From positions 1-49,715 of the forward strand of contig CAKSRC010000007.1 in NCBI GenBank assembly GCA_934486915.1: a stretch of DNA of 49,715 nt, written 5' to 3'. Both the position numbers and the translations under genes were made by a program. Below the pieces are notes generated by a model. It was given only the letters and a program-made list of their open reading frames with translations, was not told the DNA's origin and did not search any database. The number at the start of each line of letters is the position of its first letter. Within the stretch, counting starts at the first letter, position 1. Positions 1 through 9,071 of this stretch are shown in pieces. The stretch comes from an uncultured Eubacteriales bacterium. GTDB taxonomy: Bacteria; Bacillota; Clostridia; Oscillospirales; Acutalibacteraceae.

Positions 1-78
1 TCGCCTAGCGGCGGGCACGTCGCATACTATTTATTTTTTAATATATCAACCAACTCAATAATAATTAAAAACTTGCAT

Positions 79-112
79 AAAAAGAGTTGCACTTGTTTTG
101 TGCAACCCTTTT
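79..112 (-). terminator. Rho-independent terminator of the V-ATPase operon
   Basis: Read on the minus strand, a 9-bp stem (GGGTTGCAC/GTGCAACTC, one G-T type mismatch allowed at the base) with an AAAACAA-type loop is followed by a run of five T. It lies just downstream of the last V-ATPase gene and is the natural end of that transcript. Confidence 0.85.
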
Positions 113-118
113 AATAAT

Positions 119-739
119 TTATTTATTCTTAGTATTTTTAATAACCTTGAGCCTTGAAAACTCTTCCCTATCTTTTTCCTCAAGCGCATCAGTAATAAAT
201 TTAACTGTTTGCTCAAATTTAGGGATCATTATATTCTTTAAAGCGTTGGCCCTCTTTTGAGTTTTCTTTATTGAATCTGCCAACCTATAAACACTGTTTT
301 CAATTTCAGCAAGTTTGGTAGTAAGCTTCTTAACCTCTATAAAACAAAGGTAAGCTTCGTCAAGCATAGAATTCGAAGAGTATAATCCAAAAGGGGTAAT
401 AGGAGTATCCTCTTCATTTATAGAAACTATTGGTATCTCAACACCCATAACACTTCTATAAGACAACTTCAAGCTTGTTTCAAGCGGCACAGTATAAGAC
501 ATTTCTCCTACAATTCCCAAATCTATGTTAGCTCTTTGAAGGGCCAAATATGCCTTACTGTAAGTTGAATCTATTTGATCTTGTATTTCAGTAGCGCGAT
601 CAATCAGTGTCATGATCTCCCTTACTAAAATATTTCTTTTTCGATCTAAAAGCTCAAATCCAACCCTTGCAAGTTCTAAAGATCTTTTTGTCGCAATTAA
701 GTTTCCTTTAGTTGGTACTGCTTGTATTGCCAATTCCAT
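119..739 (-). CDS. ntpD: V-type ATP synthase subunit D
   Basis: Central rotor stalk subunit of the V/A-type ATPase, linking the A3B3 catalytic head to the membrane rotor. The 206-aa length is normal for the family. The N-terminal segment (AVPTKGNLIATKRSLELARVG region) is the typical subunit D opening, and long helical stretches at both ends fit the antiparallel coiled coil of the shaft. It is the last gene of the operon, 23 bp behind subunit B, and a strong terminator follows. The C-terminus is rich in Lys/Asp/Glu, as usual. Identification rests on family resemblance and operon position; I see nothing unusual. Confidence 0.95.
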   Translation of the reverse strand: MELAIQAVPTKGNLIATKRSLELARVGFELLDRKRNILVREIMTLIDRATEIQDQIDSTYSKAYLALQRANIDLGIVGEMSYTVPLETSLKLSYRSVMGVEIPIVSINEEDTPITPFGLYSSNSMLDEAYLCFIEVKKLTTKLAEIENSVYRLADSIKKTQKRANALKNIMIPKFEQTVKFITDALEEKDREEFSRLKVIKNTKNK

Positions 740-762
740 TCACCCCTTTTGCTAACTTAAAA

Positions 763-2214
763 TTATTCATCAGAATTGTCTTCTTCTGAGTTATCATCTT
801 CATCTTCTATATCGATTTCAAAAAGATTTTCACCGTCTTTAGTCTCGATATAATGTTCATCAAGCGTTTTGCTGTCAATTCTATCGAGTTCCTCTTTTGG
901 AAGAGTTGATAAAAGTTTCCAACCCAAATCCAAGCTGGTTTCTATTGATCTATTCTCAGTAAAGCCTTGGTTAACGAATTTGGATTCAAAAAGCTTACCA
1001 AACTCCATGTACTTTTTATCAATAGGAGAAAGTTCTTCTTCACCTATAACAGAAGCTAATGACCTAGCTTCCATAACCTTTGCATATGATGCAAAAAGCT
1101 GATTTGAAACTGCAGCATGGTCTTCTCTTGTATAACCTTCTCCTATACCGTCTTTCATCAAACGTGACAATGAAGGAAGTACTGATACGGGCGGATATAA
1201 ACCTTTACCCTCAAGTTCTCTATCCAAAACTATTTGGCCTTCAGTTATATAACCCGTAAGATCCGGTACCGGATGGGTTATATCATCATTTGGCATAGTA
1301 AGTATTGGAAGTTGGGTAACTGACCCCTTTTTGCCTTTAATCATCCCGGCTCTTTCGTAAATTGACGCAAGATCGGAATATAAATATCCCGGATATCCTT
1401 TTCTTCCCGGAATTTCGCCCTTTGATGAACTGAATTCACGTAATGCTTCTGCATATGAAGTCATGTCAGTCATTATAACAAGGATATGCATATCAAGTTC
1501 AAATGCTAAATACTCAGCAACTGTCAAGGCACACCTAGGTGTAAGCGTTCTTTCAATAACAGGATCATTTGATAAGTTTAAGAACATGACAACCTTTTGC
1601 AATACTCCCGACTCTTCGAAACTGCGCTTAAAATAGTCAGCGACATCGTTCTTAACGCCCATAGCGGCAAAAACTATAGCAAAATTATTTTCATCTGCGC
1701 CAGAGATCTTAGATTGACGTGCTATTTGTACTGCAAGCTCGTTGTGTCTCATACCCGACCCTGAAAATATAGGTAATTTTTGACCTCTTATAAGTGTCAT
1801 CAATGTATCAATTGTCGAAATACCTGTATTTATGTAGTTCTTTGGATAGACTCTTGAAACAGGATTAATAGGTGTACCGTTAATATTCATCTTTTTTTCA
1901 GGGAATATCTCGCCCAAACCATCTATAGGTCTGCCTGCCCCATCAAATACACGTCCAAGTATTTCAGGAGAAAGCGGCATTTCCATTGGATGAGCTGTAA
2001 GTCTTGTTCTTGTATTTCCCAAGGAAATATTCTTGGTTCCTTCAAAAACTTGAACTACAACCCTTTCCCCTTCTATTTGAACTATCCTTCCTTGGCGTAT
2101 AGTACCGTTGTCTAAACGGATATTTACAATTTCCTCAAAAGAAGCATTTTTTACACCGTCAAGGACAATTAACGATCCATTTATTTCTTTTACTCCAATA
2201 TAATCTAGAATCAT
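763..2214 (-). CDS. ntpB: V-type ATP synthase subunit B (regulatory, non-catalytic)
   Basis: Non-catalytic nucleotide-binding subunit of the A3B3 hexamer. The 483-aa protein has the N-terminal beta barrel (about residues 1-75), then the RecA-like core with SGSGMRHNELAVQIARQ in place of a true Walker A, as expected for B subunits, and the conserved DMTSYAEALREFSSSKGE-type segment. The last 25 residues are strongly acidic (Asp/Glu/Asn-rich), an extension beyond the family core. It starts 24 bp after subunit A in the same operon. Confidence 0.96.
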   Translation of the reverse strand: MILDYIGVKEINGSLIVLDGVKNASFEEIVNIRLDNGTIRQGRIVQIEGERVVVQVFEGTKNISLGNTRTRLTAHPMEMPLSPEILGRVFDGAGRPIDGLGEIFPEKKMNINGTPINPVSRVYPKNYINTGISTIDTLMTLIRGQKLPIFSGSGMRHNELAVQIARQSKISGADENNFAIVFAAMGVKNDVADYFKRSFEESGVLQKVVMFLNLSNDPVIERTLTPRCALTVAEYLAFELDMHILVIMTDMTSYAEALREFSSSKGEIPGRKGYPGYLYSDLASIYERAGMIKGKKGSVTQLPILTMPNDDITHPVPDLTGYITEGQIVLDRELEGKGLYPPVSVLPSLSRLMKDGIGEGYTREDHAAVSNQLFASYAKVMEARSLASVIGEEELSPIDKKYMEFGKLFESKFVNQGFTENRSIETSLDLGWKLLSTLPKEELDRIDSKTLDEHYIETKDGENLFEIDIEDEDDNSEEDNSDE

Positions 2215-2238
2215 ATTTGTACACTCCTAACAATGTAA

Positions 2239-3999
2239 TTATACTTTTAATAGAGATGCAAATGCATCATCAATATCTGCTATATATTCCTTAAACATCT
2301 CTGGTTTATCGTTTGGGATAGAATACTTAATCTTAATTAACTTTTCAAATAGACCAAGCTCTATAATCCTCGAAATAGGAATTGCGGCAGAAATCAATTG
2401 CTTTGACTTATTGTAAAGGTGTAAAATAACCTTCATCATAAGCATTTGCTTTTTTAGGGGTACAAATGTATCATCAGCATGGAAAGCGTTTTGTTGTAAA
2501 AAGCCTACTCTAATTACCTTAGCTATTTCAATAATCAACTTTTGGTCATCCGGCAAAACGTCAGAACCTATAAGCTTAACAATCTCCATAAGCTGGTTTT
2601 CTTCATGCAATATAGCACTTATTTTTTTTCTATACTTCACAAATGATTTACCAACATTTTCAGTATACCATTTGTCTAGGTCTGTGTAATACTCACTATA
2701 ACTTGTCATCCAGTTAATCGCAGGGTAATGCCTGGAATAAGCCAAAGACTTATCCAAAGCCCAGAAACAACGAGTAAAACGTTTTGTATTTTGAGTAACA
2801 GGTTCAGAAAAGTCCGAGCCTTGAGGAGAAACTGCACCTATAATAGTGACAGATCCTTCGTTATTACTTAAAGTTTCCACTCTTCCTGCTCTTTCGTAAA
2901 ATTCAGAAAGTCTTGATGGCAAGTAAGCAGGGAATCCCTCTTCTGCGGGCATTTCTTCAAGTCTTCCTGAAATTTCTCTAAGAGCCTCTGCCCAACGTGA
3001 TGTTGAATCGGCCATTATAGCAACATCATAGCCCATGTCTCTATAATATTCAGCCAATGTTATTCCCGTATATATAGAAGCCTCTCTCGCAGCAACCGGC
3101 ATATTGGAAGTATTTGCTATAAGCACTGTTCTATCCGTCATCGGTCTGCCGGATTTTGGATCTATAAGTTCCGTAAATTCGTCAAGTACCTGGCTCATTT
3201 CGTTACCACGTTCACCGCAGCCAACGTAAACTATTATATCCGCATCGCACCACTTAGCTAATTGATGCTGAGTCATAGTCTTACCTGTACCAAATCCACC
3301 CGGAATAGCTGCTGTACCGCCTTTTGAAACAGGGAATAGTGTATCAATTACACGCTGACCCGTAATAAGCGGAACAGTAGCAGGTAAACGATTGTTGACA
3401 GGTCTTGGGGTCCTAATTGGCCATTTTTGGCACAAAGAAAGGCCATGTACTATTCCTTTAGAATCCTTTATCTCAACTATAACGTCATCTACTTTATATT
3501 TTCCATTTTTAGAAACCTTTGTAACTTCACCCGAAAGATTTGGTGGAACCATTACCTTATGAGTGATAATAGTAGTTTCGGGACAATGTGCATAAATATC
3601 ACCTGGATTTAAAGTATCCCCTACTTTTACGTCAATAGTGACTTCCCACAATTTTTTTGTATCAAGAGAAGGAACTGAAGATCCCCTTGATATAAATGCG
3701 CCTGATTTTTTTTCTATTGCTTTTAACGGACGTTCTATACCATCAAAAATATTATCTAGTATTCCAGGGCCTAAGGTAACACACATAGGCCCACCTGTAC
3801 CATATATTTTTTCTCCGGGTTTTAGTCCTGTAGTTTCTTCATAGACCTGGATTGTTGTTATTTTATCAGTAATACCGATAACTTCACCAACAAGCCTTGA
3901 TTCTCCGACATAAACCATCTCCATCATAGAAAAAGAACGAGTATTTTTTACTGTGACGACCGGACCATTTATGCCATATATAGTATTCTGATTTTCCAT
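2239..3999 (-). CDS. ntpA: V-type ATP synthase subunit A (catalytic)
   Basis: Catalytic subunit that hydrolyses or makes ATP in the V/A-type complex. With the start used here (586 aa) the Walker A loop GGFGTGKT is at about residues 234-241, preceded by the bulge domain that distinguishes A from B subunits (about 110-200). I chose the ATG at 3999 because a GGAG site lies 11 nt upstream and the homologous part starts there; the reading frame extends 24 bases further to a TTG with no better ribosome site. Fourth operon gene from the downstream end by size, between E and B. Confidence 0.96.
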   Translation of the reverse strand: MENQNTIYGINGPVVTVKNTRSFSMMEMVYVGESRLVGEVIGITDKITTIQVYEETTGLKPGEKIYGTGGPMCVTLGPGILDNIFDGIERPLKAIEKKSGAFISRGSSVPSLDTKKLWEVTIDVKVGDTLNPGDIYAHCPETTIITHKVMVPPNLSGEVTKVSKNGKYKVDDVIVEIKDSKGIVHGLSLCQKWPIRTPRPVNNRLPATVPLITGQRVIDTLFPVSKGGTAAIPGGFGTGKTMTQHQLAKWCDADIIVYVGCGERGNEMSQVLDEFTELIDPKSGRPMTDRTVLIANTSNMPVAAREASIYTGITLAEYYRDMGYDVAIMADSTSRWAEALREISGRLEEMPAEEGFPAYLPSRLSEFYERAGRVETLSNNEGSVTIIGAVSPQGSDFSEPVTQNTKRFTRCFWALDKSLAYSRHYPAINWMTSYSEYYTDLDKWYTENVGKSFVKYRKKISAILHEENQLMEIVKLIGSDVLPDDQKLIIEIAKVIRVGFLQQNAFHADDTFVPLKKQMLMMKVILHLYNKSKQLISAAIPISRIIELGLFEKLIKIKYSIPNDKPEMFKEYIADIDDAFASLLKV

Positions 4000-4041
4000 C
4001 AAATTTTCAACTCCAATAAACAAAATGGATTCTTAATATAG

Positions 4042-4641
4042 CTATACAAGCTTTAAACCGGAATTTTCCGAAAACCATTGATGCTGTTCTTCCAGTTTAG
4101 AATCTAAAGATTCATCTGCCACAATACCCATTTCTGAATTATAACCGTATATTCCACCGATTACTATATCTTCTGTAACATCAACCTTGCAATCTTTTCT
4201 GCCAAAGGCTTTTATAATCAAATCCTTAAATTTAAGATCTTCTTTTCTTATGTATAAGACAGTACCCGGTTGTGTAAGAGTCGAAGAAATCAACTTAGTA
4301 TAGTTTTCAAGAAGTTTCGGGTACTCTTCTGAAGCAGAAAATTTCAAAAGCTCATCCTTAGCCCTTTTAAAGACTTCGTTTGTGATTGCTTTTCTTTTTT
4401 CAAAAAGAACCTTTTTACCATCCATTTCTTTTTTAGATAAGTCGCTTGAAATTCTACTTCTCATCTCAGCCATCTCTGATTGTATCAACTGAAATGCATC
4501 ATTTAAAACTTCAGCCTCGGCCTTTTCAAGTTCTTCTCTTTTAAAATCCTCTACTTCTTTTTGGATTTCTTTTCTTTGTTCTTCGGCATATTTATTGATT
4601 GCTTTAAGAAAGTTACTTGCTTTTCCCTGATTATTAGGCAT
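4042..4641 (-). CDS. ntpE: V-type ATP synthase subunit E (peripheral stalk)
   Basis: Peripheral stator stalk subunit. 199 aa: the first roughly 100 residues are highly charged and helical (Lys/Glu/Gln-rich, coiled-coil-like), followed by a compact C-terminal domain with KVDVTEDIVIGGI near residue 155, a typical E-subunit segment that contacts subunit B. A good AGGAGGTGC ribosome site precedes the ATG. It is placed between subunits F and A. Confidence 0.92.
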   Translation of the reverse strand: MPNNQGKASNFLKAINKYAEEQRKEIQKEVEDFKREELEKAEAEVLNDAFQLIQSEMAEMRSRISSDLSKKEMDGKKVLFEKRKAITNEVFKRAKDELLKFSASEEYPKLLENYTKLISSTLTQPGTVLYIRKEDLKFKDLIIKAFGRKDCKVDVTEDIVIGGIYGYNSEMGIVADESLDSKLEEQHQWFSENSGLKLV

Positions 4642-4658
4642 AGATGCACCTCCTAATT

Positions 4659-4967
4659 TTAAATTTTAACACCTATTGCTTCACGCACATATCTAGTTAT
4701 AGAATCTTTTGCACGTCCATTTCCATGACGATCCGGGATTTCAACTATTAATGGGCGCTGCCTATTAAGCTTTAAATCATATACAAGGTCAGGACATGAG
4801 TTTACAAGAATTTCTGTCATTAATACAACAGCGACATCTTCCATTTCCATAGCATCTTTTAGAGCCTTGGTTGTTTCTTCTTCCCCATGTACAACAACAC
4901 CATCTATTCCCGCAAGCCTCATACCAACTAAAGTATCAACATTGTCACTTATTAAATGAAAGCGCAT
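4659..4967 (-). CDS. V-type ATP synthase subunit F
   Basis: Small rotor subunit that binds the D shaft. The true start is taken as the ATG at 4967 (MRFHLISDNVDT...), giving 102 aa, the usual length; it has an AGAGGTG ribosome site. An open frame continues 75 bases upstream into the subunit K gene but resembles nothing. Motifs seen: SDNVDTLVGMRLAGIDG at the N-terminus and VVLMTEIL in the middle, typical of the Rossmann-like F subunit. The C-terminal YVREAIGVKI is the expected helix. Confidence 0.93.
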   Translation of the reverse strand: MRFHLISDNVDTLVGMRLAGIDGVVVHGEEETTKALKDAMEMEDVAVVLMTEILVNSCPDLVYDLKLNRQRPLIVEIPDRHGNGRAKDSITRYVREAIGVKI

Positions 4968-4981
4968 AAAAACACCTCTTA

Positions 4982-5437
4982 TTAAACTTTTGCAAGAATA
5001 AATATACTGATTAAAACACCATAAAGAGGAAGACCTTCGCACAATGCAACAAGGATAAGTGATTTAGTAAATAACTTAGGATTTTCAGATGAAGCTGCAA
5101 TTGCTGCAGGAGCAGCTGATGCTACGGCACGACCACCTGCAATACATGAACAACTTGTAACAATACCTGCAGCTAAAAGTCCAAGACCAAATCCTATTCC
5201 TTGTTCCGGAGCTTGTGCAGTTGCTGAAGTTGTAGCAGTTTCCATATTTGCATTATTATCAGAAGCTGCAGAAGCAATCATTGGAGCTGCAACGCAAATA
5301 ACACATACACATAAAAACGACAAAATTTGAGCTTTTAAAGCATTTTTAGCTTTTGCACCTTTCTTAACAGCTCTCATTGTCAATAAAACTGATGCGATTA
5401 AAAATAAAGCCGGGATAATCATAAAAACATATTTCAT
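4982..5437 (-). CDS. ntpK: V-type ATP synthase subunit K (proteolipid c-ring)
   Basis: Membrane rotor proteolipid. 151 aa with four hydrophobic stretches (about 1-20, 39-57, 80-112, 122-149). The C-terminal hairpin is the functional one: a Gly/Ala-rich helix and ALCEGLPLYG, in which Glu134 should be the ion-binding carboxylate. The N-terminal pair is not an obvious duplicate of this hairpin, carries no carboxylate, and is joined by a polar Asn/Thr/Ser/Ala linker (about 58-79). The residue after Glu134 is Gly rather than the Thr common in Na+-binding rings, so H+ coupling is a guess, not a result. Located between I and F. Confidence 0.9.
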   Translation of the reverse strand: MKYVFMIIPALFLIASVLLTMRAVKKGAKAKNALKAQILSFLCVCVICVAAPMIASAASDNNANMETATTSATAQAPEQGIGFGLGLLAAGIVTSCSCIAGGRAVASAAPAAIAASSENPKLFTKSLILVALCEGLPLYGVLISIFILAKV

Positions 5438-5499
5438 AATATAAATTCCTCCAAAAATATAATTAATTTTATTATTTATAATTCAAACCGTAATACGGT

Positions 5500-7440
5500 T
5501 TAATTTGAACTTGATCTTGATAGTACGGGTTCAAAAGCCCTTCCGTCTCCATCAAAAAATCTGCTGAACATCTCGTAAAAATTAAGTCTTAACACTTGAA
5601 TTCCTACTAAAAGTCCTTCCAAACACATAACAAAGATATTCCCTACAATTACAATCAAAACATATCCTGCGCCGCTAAACATCTCTGCCAATATAAATAC
5701 AACCATCATCATTCCTGCGTGAACCAATATAAAAACTCCTACTCTCAAGAATGACATTGTATTTGTAATATAACTCAAAACAGTTTCAAAAAGCTCAAAT
5801 ACATTTTGAATTATATATTCTCCCGGATTTTCCGGTTTCCAATTAGGGTCTTTTGCAACCAACTTACCTAAAACTTCATTAAACATTATCGAGATAAGCG
5901 GCACAACAATTAAAAATACAATATAAAATCCATTTACAATATTCATTTTAAGAGCTAAGGTCGAAACCATACCAAACATTGCGGACCCATACAAAATAAA
6001 TCCGGCTATACCGTTTGGACCAAAAATTGCCCTTCCAAAATTCTTCCGCTTAAGCGATGAATATATATTCATCAGCATAGCAACTAATATAAGTACTATA
6101 CCTATTCCAACCGCTGAATATATAATATTGGTCGTCATATGAGATTCCATAACATCAATAGGTTTTTCCTTAAGACCAAATACTTTATTGTAAAATGGAT
6201 CCAATGCGTGTTCAAATCCAAAAGCGGACCCGAAAATCAGGCCGAATATCGCAGAAGATATACCGCATGGTATCAAAATTTTGCCAAGTTTCATTTTCTT
6301 AAACTTCCAAGCTAAAAATCCCCCTAAGGCTAAGACCAACCCTTGACCAAAGTCACCAAACATTATTCCATAAAGCAAGGTATATATAATGGCAACAAAG
6401 ACTGTTGGATCTACTTCATCATAACATGGAAGTCCATACATATCAATAAAAAGTTCAAAAGGCTTGAATAACTTTTTATTTCTAAGCCTTACGGGAGGAG
6501 AAAATTTAAGCCCCTCTCTTGCGTCTTCTATTGAATATTCTATTGAATTTAAACTATCAAGTTTATCAGTAAACTCATATTCCCTTTCAGCCGGTATCCA
6601 ACCCAGAAGTATAAAGCTATTATTGTATGAAAACACATATTGCTTAATACTAAAGTATGTATTTAGTTCATCAATTTTTGAATAGAATCTAATACATTGA
6701 TTGTATTGAACTTTCCAAAAGGCCTCTATTTTATTGTTTACTACATCTAGAAGTTTTAAATTTTCTTCTATTAATCCATTTAATTTTGCAACGTAAGCTT
6801 CGGGTGTACTGTTTTTTATATTAAGGGTAACTTCTTTAAAATAAAAACTTGAAAATATATCACATACTGCTTTATCGCTGTCTAAAGGAGCAAAATACAC
6901 ACCCCAATAATATAAATCATCACTTGTACATGGGAAAAACAAAACATAAGGATTTTCATCATAAGAGCAAATCTTTTCATAACTGTCCTTAGGAATAGAT
7001 CCAAAATGCGGTTTTACATACTTACAAGAAAATACTTTCTCAAGGTCTAGCGATAAACCCAAAAAATGACTTATCTCATTAATAGTCTTTCGATATGTAT
7101 CTATCTTGTCTGTAAGTTCCTTTTTTGCCTGAAGAAACACTCCAAGTTTTTCGGAAAGATAGTCTATATATTGCTTGATTTCCTTTTCAGTAACGTTAAA
7201 TTTGCTTACATCCACTAATTTTATTGGTTTATTAGAAGATTCCAAACATTCTCTAAGCGTTTGCAAAAAAGCCGAATAAGGTTTTTTTTCAGCAATAGAC
7301 TCGAATCCTTCTGTATTGTCATAAAATTTTAATGCATTGTCCGGATGAAAAATCCCAGATTCGCCGCAAACTTTTATAACTTTGTCCAGATCGGATTTCA
7401 TTCCTATTATACTCGCTATTTTAACTGATGAAACAGCCAT
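5500..7440 (-). CDS. ntpI: V-type ATP synthase subunit I (membrane stator, a-subunit homologue)
   Basis: Membrane stator carrying the ion half-channels. 646 aa: an N-terminal cytoplasmic half (about 1-330) with charged helical segments, then about seven or eight membrane helices starting at VDPTVFVAIIYTLLYG. The family signature MFGDFGQG follows the first helix. The two arginines expected to face the c-ring glutamate are visible in SFLRVGVFILVHAG and in IQVLRLNFYEMFSRFF near the C-terminus. Last gene before the proteolipid. Length and topology are normal. Confidence 0.95.
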   Translation of the reverse strand: MAVSSVKIASIIGMKSDLDKVIKVCGESGIFHPDNALKFYDNTEGFESIAEKKPYSAFLQTLRECLESSNKPIKLVDVSKFNVTEKEIKQYIDYLSEKLGVFLQAKKELTDKIDTYRKTINEISHFLGLSLDLEKVFSCKYVKPHFGSIPKDSYEKICSYDENPYVLFFPCTSDDLYYWGVYFAPLDSDKAVCDIFSSFYFKEVTLNIKNSTPEAYVAKLNGLIEENLKLLDVVNNKIEAFWKVQYNQCIRFYSKIDELNTYFSIKQYVFSYNNSFILLGWIPAEREYEFTDKLDSLNSIEYSIEDAREGLKFSPPVRLRNKKLFKPFELFIDMYGLPCYDEVDPTVFVAIIYTLLYGIMFGDFGQGLVLALGGFLAWKFKKMKLGKILIPCGISSAIFGLIFGSAFGFEHALDPFYNKVFGLKEKPIDVMESHMTTNIIYSAVGIGIVLILVAMLMNIYSSLKRKNFGRAIFGPNGIAGFILYGSAMFGMVSTLALKMNIVNGFYIVFLIVVPLISIMFNEVLGKLVAKDPNWKPENPGEYIIQNVFELFETVLSYITNTMSFLRVGVFILVHAGMMMVVFILAEMFSGAGYVLIVIVGNIFVMCLEGLLVGIQVLRLNFYEMFSRFFDGDGRAFEPVLSRSSSN

Positions 7441-7471
7441 CGTATCGCCCTCCTTTCAACAAAAACTAATA

Positions 7472-8524
7472 TCAATCATAATCTTCACTGTAAATAAGAA
7501 GTTCTCTTATCTCTTCGGCGGATAATCCATAACGAACTCCCTCTATTATATTTATAATATTAGAAAGTTCAATCTCAGTCAAGAAAATATATGAAAGCAT
7601 CACAACAGGCGGATTAATAGAAAATCTTATGTTATGCCTGCTTTTTCTATATTTCATTATTTCTGGTACATCATCCGCATAATTATATTTTATGTTTCGA
7701 AGTTTTCCCCCAAGCCATGTGGTCTTTATTACTTTAATAACTTCATCTGCTGTTTGAGCATCTATAAAGCCTTGTATATGATTTTTTCTAAAAAGACCAA
7801 AAGGCAAAATTGATTCTTTAATCATTTCAGGTGAAGCTTTGTAATATTTTTTCAGTCTTAAAACTCTGACAAAATTATGAAGGTCAACAAACAAGTTAAA
7901 CATTTCACTTAACTCTTTTTCGATCGATTTATTCTTATAGCTTTTTACTATATTGAATATTTGACCGTACATATAAGTGTAAAGTGCATTCTCTATTTTA
8001 TTTAGATCAATTTTCTTGGAATCTTCGGGTTTAAATTGTTTTAAAATTTTATAGTAAGGTGAACCCTTTAATACTTCTAAAAAATCATCATAATTTCTCA
8101 CTTTAGAAAAAGAAGGTAGATCAACATGCGTATGCTTGTTAAAAAACGTGGGCATATTATATATATACTCTTCTGATTTGTTTGAAATAAGAAGAATAAG
8201 CGCATGAATAATTTGCTCTATCTCGGTTCTTAATATCATATATTGCGCAAGGTCTTCACCAGCTGAAAGCTCATACCTACCAAGTTTTGCAAAATCGTGA
8301 AAAATTCTTTTTCTAAGAAGATTTTCCAATGTCCCTCTATGTATATCCGATTCATCTAAATCTGAAAGTATTGCCCCATAATTAGTATTATATTTTAAAT
8401 ACAATGCAACTTCACTTACATTACTGCAGTTTAATAGCTCCCTATAATCATTGGACTTAATCCTATTTCCATACATTGCCCTTGCTTTAGACAAAACTGC
8501 ATTTGAAGCATAACTGGAAGGCAT
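7472..8524 (-). CDS. ntpC: V-type ATP synthase subunit C (AC39/d type)
   Basis: Central stalk socket that couples the D/F shaft to the K ring. 350 aa, predicted mostly helical, with three repeats typical of the vATP-synt_AC39 family; the opening YASNAVLSKARAMYGNRI and the C-terminal EIELSNIINIIEGVRYGLS are characteristic (E-x-x-N-I-x-x-I-x-x-G). It is 4 bp downstream of the H/G subunit gene, so translation is probably coupled. Confidence 0.93.
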   Translation of the reverse strand: MPSSYASNAVLSKARAMYGNRIKSNDYRELLNCSNVSEVALYLKYNTNYGAILSDLDESDIHRGTLENLLRKRIFHDFAKLGRYELSAGEDLAQYMILRTEIEQIIHALILLISNKSEEYIYNMPTFFNKHTHVDLPSFSKVRNYDDFLEVLKGSPYYKILKQFKPEDSKKIDLNKIENALYTYMYGQIFNIVKSYKNKSIEKELSEMFNLFVDLHNFVRVLRLKKYYKASPEMIKESILPFGLFRKNHIQGFIDAQTADEVIKVIKTTWLGGKLRNIKYNYADDVPEIMKYRKSRHNIRFSINPPVVMLSYIFLTEIELSNIINIIEGVRYGLSAEEIRELLIYSEDYD

Positions 8525-8528
8525 ATAC

Positions 8529-8840
8529 TCACTCCCCTATAACATTATTTACGATAGTCTTTACCCATTCATCGGATTTTTCATCAAAAGATTTGTCCAG
8601 TTTCTTAGATATCCTTGTTTGTTTCCTTTTGATTGATGCCCAAGTAGCGGCTGCCGCTTTTTTTTCAGTTTCTTCATTTTGTTTAATTCTTTGGCGAGCC
8701 CTAGTAAGGTACGTCTCTTTAATCTTATTCTTAGACTCTGCTATTTCCTGCTGAACAACCACTTTCCTGTTTTGAGCTTCTTCAGTAAGTTCTCTTTCCT
8801 TTTGATCAAGATTAACTATCTCCGAAATCATATCTTTCAT
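8529..8840 (-). CDS. V-type ATP synthase subunit H/G (peripheral stalk)
   Basis: First gene of the V-ATPase operon. About 103 aa, almost wholly charged helix with many Glu/Lys/Gln/Ala residues, as expected for the stator stalk partner of subunit E. The start is ambiguous: GTG at 8843 and ATG at 8840 lie next to each other behind a strong GGGAGG site (6 or 9 nt away); the ATG is used. Function is assigned from composition, length and operon position, because these subunits diverge quickly. Confidence 0.82.
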   Translation of the reverse strand: MKDMISEIVNLDQKERELTEEAQNRKVVVQQEIAESKNKIKETYLTRARQRIKQNEETEKKAAAATWASIKRKQTRISKKLDKSFDEKSDEWVKTIVNNVIGE

Positions 8841-8898
8841 CACGCTACACCTCCCAAAAAAATTCTAAGCTATATTTTAAATATTATGCTATTAAAGT

Positions 8899-8927
8899 AT
8901 TATAGACTCTTAAAACGAAATTTACAA
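8899..8927 (-). promoter_or_regulatory. sigma-A-type promoter of the V-ATPase operon
   Basis: On the minus strand TTGTAA and TATAAT are separated by 17 bp, about 55 bp upstream of the first V-ATPase gene. The intergenic region is shared with the divergent promoter of the Lrp-type regulator. Confidence 0.6.
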
Positions 8928-8983
8928 TATCTTGTGAGAAAAATTTCAATAATATTTTTTAAATTAGCCTTAATAATAGATAT

Positions 8984-9012
8984 TTGAAAATAATACCAAA
9001 CTGTAGTATCAT
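8984..9012 (+). promoter_or_regulatory. sigma-A-type promoter of the lrp-aminotransferase-ispE operon
   Basis: TTGAAA and TATCAT with a 17-bp spacer, 60 bp before the regulator start. The two divergent -35 boxes are about 57 bp apart, so an Lrp-type protein binding here could affect both; no operator could be pinned down by eye. Confidence 0.5.
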
Positions 9013-9071
9013 AAACCTTATGAGAAAAAAAATCAAGTCTAATTTTAATATAAAAACCGGAGGTTACTTTT

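Noticed and set aside
1..28. Partial fourth copy of the structured repeat at the left edge
   Set aside because: TCGCCTAGCGGCGGGCAC resembles the CGCCTCCGGCG hairpin, but the following bases do not match any copy, so it may be chance.
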